From JBHJOF01 sp050330055 (GTDB taxonomy: Bacteria; Pseudomonadota; Alphaproteobacteria; Kiloniellales; JAKSDN01): a DNA stretch of 7,154 bases. A model generated the notes under the pieces. The model saw only the letters and a program-made list of their open reading frames with translations. It was not told where the DNA came from and did no database searches. Numbering within the stretch: position 1 is the stretch's first letter; each line of letters opens with the position of its first letter. A program made the translations under genes and the position numbers. The stretch covers positions 1 to 7,154 of the forward strand of contig JBHJOF010000407.1 in NCBI GenBank assembly GCA_050330055.1, read 5' to 3'. Positions 5,285-7,154 of the stretch are shown here, in pieces.

Positions 5285-6822
5285 TGTTGAACGTCGCCTT
5301 CTTCCTCGACGCCACTGCGGCACGCAAGCCGGCGGCCACCGCGATCGTTCACGAGGGCCGCCGCACCAGCTATGCCCAGCTGCAGCGTTTCGCCAACCAG
5401 CTCGCCAACGGACTCGCCGCTGCCGGCTACGGCGCGGGCGACCGCATTGCCATCTGCTGCAACAACCGTACCGGCTTCGCCGCCGTCTACTATGCGGTGC
5501 TGAAGACCGGCGCCACCGCGGTGGTGCTGAGCGACAGCATCTCGGCGCACGATCTCGCCTACGAGCTGGAGGACTGCGGCGCGACCGCGCTCTTCGTCTA
5601 TGACGGCACCTGGAAGATCACGATCGGCGAGATGGCGGCCGAGGTGGCCGCCGCCGCGCCGACCTGCCGCAACGTCTGGGCGATTCCGCTCGACCCCATG
5701 GCAGCCTCGACGGTTCCCGACTGTGCCGCGATTGCCGACCTGGCGGCGGGTCGGCCGAGTGACTTCGCAACGCGCGGCTTCGCGCCCTCCGAGACTGCGC
5801 TGATCCTCTACACCTCGGGCTCGACCGGGCGGCCCAAGGGCGTCGAGCTGACCCAGGCCAACCTGACCGCTGCCATGATGCTGAACCAGGCGCTGGCCGA
5901 GCCCGACGCGACCCGGGTGCGCCTGGTGCTGGCGCCGATGGCCGACGTCGCCGGCCAGATCTTCTCGCTCAACCTGCCGGTCCTGGCCGGCGAGACCATG
6001 GTGCTGGTCGAGGAGTTCGAGCCGCGCGAAGCCTGGCGCCTGATCGTCGAGGAAGGCGTCACCTACATGGCGGAGATGCCGATCTTCTATCGCTGGCTGC
6101 TCGACCACGCCGACGGCGTCGACGCGGCCCAGGTGCGCAAGACTCTGCGACTCTGTCCAACCGGCGGCGCGGCGCTGCCGCTGCCCTGGTCGGAAGAGTT
6201 CGAGGCGCGCTTCGGCGTGCCGATCCGGCCCGGTTACGGCATGACCGAGGCGACCGCGACCGTGACCTGGAACTGCCCCTTTGACGCGCTGCGCACCGAG
6301 ACCGTCGGCAAGCCGATCCCCGGCGTGGCGCTGCGCATCGTCGACGACTCGGGCGCGGCGCTGCCGCCGGGCCGCGACGGACAGATCGAGGTGCGCAGCC
6401 CCGGCATGATGAAGGGCTATCTCAACAACCCGGCGGCCAGCGCGGCGGCGGTGCGCGACGGCTGGCTGCGCACCAACGACGTGGGGCGGCTCGACGAGGC
6501 GGGCTATCTGCTGGTGCAGGGCCGCGCCGACGGCATGATCACGCGCGGCTTCGAGCACATCTACCCGGCCGAGATCGTCAACATGCTCTATCGCCATCCC
6601 GTGGTGAAGCAGGTGGCGGTAAAGGCGGTGCCGCACGACACCCTGGGACAGGACGCCAAGGCCTTCGTCACCTTGAACGAAGGCTGCGCGATCGAAGCAC
6701 GGGAGCTGCTGTCCTGGCTCAGCAGCGAGCTCCCCGCCAACCGAGCGCCCGGCCTGCTGCAAGTGGTTCCCTCCCTGCCGCTCACGCGCAACGGCAAGAT
6801 CGCCTACCACTTGCTGTCGTGA
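5281..6822 (+). CDS. AMP-forming acyl/aryl acid ligase (ANL superfamily)
   Basis: This 513-residue enzyme should activate a carboxylic acid with ATP to an acyl-AMP and then usually to an acyl-CoA. The core motifs are present: P-loop TSGSTGRPKG (178-187), YGMTE (319-323), the A7-like TND (398-400), hinge-region R415 in GRAD, and C-terminal catalytic K506 in RNGK. A full large domain and small C-terminal domain are therefore present at normal family length. The motif usually written GGENIYP reads GFEHIYP here, a notable change near the active-site hinge. No carrier, condensation or reductase domain is fused, and no free carrier protein is encoded nearby, so a CoA product is the simplest reading. 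ATG 5281 or 5284 could start; GGAG at 5272-5275 suits both. The frame stays open far upstream inside the MFS gene, but that is a shadow. The substrate (fatty, aromatic or other) cannot be told. Confidence 0.93.
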   Translation: MMLNVAFFLDATAARKPAATAIVHEGRRTSYAQLQRFANQLANGLAAAGYGAGDRIAICCNNRTGFAAVYYAVLKTGATAVVLSDSISAHDLAYELEDCGATALFVYDGTWKITIGEMAAEVAAAAPTCRNVWAIPLDPMAASTVPDCAAIADLAAGRPSDFATRGFAPSETALILYTSGSTGRPKGVELTQANLTAAMMLNQALAEPDATRVRLVLAPMADVAGQIFSLNLPVLAGETMVLVEEFEPREAWRLIVEEGVTYMAEMPIFYRWLLDHADGVDAAQVRKTLRLCPTGGAALPLPWSEEFEARFGVPIRPGYGMTEATATVTWNCPFDALRTETVGKPIPGVALRIVDDSGAALPPGRDGQIEVRSPGMMKGYLNNPAASAAAVRDGWLRTNDVGRLDEAGYLLVQGRADGMITRGFEHIYPAEIVNMLYRHPVVKQVAVKAVPHDTLGQDAKAFVTLNEGCAIEARELLSWLSSELPANRAPGLLQVVPSLPLTRNGKIAYHLLS

Positions 6823-6843
6823 CGGGGCACTGGCCGCGCCCCG
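6823..6843. terminator. Weak hairpin between the convergent ligase and XRE genes
   Basis: CGGGGC (6823-6828) pairs with GCCCCG (6838-6843) around a 9-nt loop, directly after the ligase stop and before the XRE stop on the other strand. Its place suits a two-way terminator, but it has no T-tract on either side. Confidence 0.3.
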
Positions 6844-6869
6844 GTACCGCGCCGGTCCGCTGGAAGCGT

Positions 6870-7154
6870 CTAATCCTCGTCGCCGTCGCCCGCGGCGGCG
6901 AGGGCCTTTGTCATCTCGAAGAGGCGCTTGCGCACCTTGGGGTCCCTGATCCGGTAGTAGGCGCGCACCAGCTCGAGGGTTTCACGCTTGGCCATGGGAT
7001 CGGGCTCGTAGGGCTCCGGCGTCTCGGCCAGACCGCGGATCTGGCGCGGCGAGCGGGCCGCCACCTCGTCCGACATGTCCTCGAAGAAATAGCCGATCGG
7101 CACGTCAAGCACCCGCGACAGGTCGAACAGCCGGCTGGCGCCGATCCGGTTGGC
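6870..7154 (-). CDS. XRE-family HTH regulator, C-terminal part (enters from right end)
   Basis: This is the C-terminal 94 codons plus a TAG stop (6872-6870), read leftward and open to the right edge of the window. The first 17 residues (ANRIGASRLFDLSRVLD) end the HTH domain. Then comes VPIGYFFEDM, the usual junction after the HTH in alphaproteobacterial XRE proteins. A charged, mostly helical tail follows, ending in an acidic GDGDED. A reading that starts at the GTG near 7112 is not a separate gene: it lies inside the conserved domain and has no ribosome site. The first 51 bases of this fragment match window bases 1-51, so the two fragments are one gene if the molecule is circular, or two paralogues with a shared core. 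The gene converges on the ligase with 47 bp between the stops. Confidence 0.88.
   Translation of the reverse strand, partial: ANRIGASRLFDLSRVLDVPIGYFFEDMSDEVAARSPRQIRGLAETPEPYEPDPMAKRETLELVRAYYRIRDPKVRKRLFEMTKALAAAGDGDED
7104..7154. repeat. 51-bp direct terminal repeat, right copy
   Basis: It is identical to bases 1-51 in the same orientation and the same reading frame of the XRE gene. Removing one copy leaves a 7103-bp unit. Confidence 0.97.

Noticed and set aside
3863..5323. 486-codon open frame on the minus strand across the P450, MFS and ligase start
   Set aside because: It is antisense to genes with clear motifs. Its translation is a low-complexity Arg/Gln/Gly/Ala mix, typical of the shadow frame in GC-rich DNA.
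5182..6810. 542-codon open frame on the minus strand opposite the ligase
   Set aside because: It mirrors the ligase codons, is rich in His/Arg/Gln/Gly, and shows no recognisable domain or ribosome site.
6870..7112. An independent 80-residue gene starting at the GTG near 7112
   Set aside because: The frame continues upstream to the window edge with conserved HTH-domain sequence, so this is the C-terminal part of the XRE gene.
1..7154. CRISPR arrays, tRNA/rRNA genes, insertion sequences, and plasmid or phage genes
   Set aside because: I looked for regularly spaced repeats, tRNA-like cloverleaf sequence, and transposase, integrase, replication or relaxase proteins, and saw none.

Overview
The window is GC-rich DNA that looks alphaproteobacterial. 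The evidence is the codon usage, an XRE regulator of a type common in that class, and a roughly 105-bp palindromic intergenic repeat (1364-1468) of the kind scattered through alphaproteobacterial chromosomes. I cannot name a genus. Nothing here is a plasmid replication, partition, mobilisation, transposase or phage gene.

Layout: the 5' part of an XRE-family repressor-like gene runs leftward off the left end (201 to 1). A divergent control region of about 400 bp (202-598) is dense in inverted repeats. After it come six genes on the + strand: a LuxR-type receptor (599-1366), the alphaproteobacterial repeat, a LuxI-type acyl-homoserine lactone synthase (1627-2382), an unrecognised 81-residue helical protein (2294-2539), a cytochrome P450 (2664-4055), an MFS exporter (4088-5284) and an AMP-forming acyl/aryl acid ligase (5281-6822). 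The last three are tightly packed: a 32-nt gap with a strong ribosome site, then an ATGA stop/start overlap. At the right end the 3' part of an XRE gene is read leftward (7154 to 6870), converging on the ligase.

The first and last 51 bases of the window are identical. Joining the ends through them rebuilds one uninterrupted 144-codon XRE gene. The molecule is therefore a 7103-bp circle, or a loop in the assembly, or a locus bounded by two direct copies of the XRE gene. With no replication gene visible, a self-replicating plasmid is the weakest of these.

How the genes may work together: LuxR and LuxI carry every diagnostic residue I looked for and form a complete quorum-sensing pair. Downstream are three genes able to oxidise (P450), activate (ligase) and export (MFS) a small acid-derived molecule, with no carrier protein, condensing enzyme or P450 redox partner. 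Either the signal switches on a small quorum-controlled metabolite pathway, or these enzymes make, tailor or export the LuxI signal itself. In the second case the ligase would supply an unusual acyl- or aryl-CoA, as known for aryl-HSL systems. The 81-residue protein, encoded between the synthase and the enzymes, is the most novel item. Several palindromes, and a hairpin that would hide the luxI ribosome site, suggest layered control.
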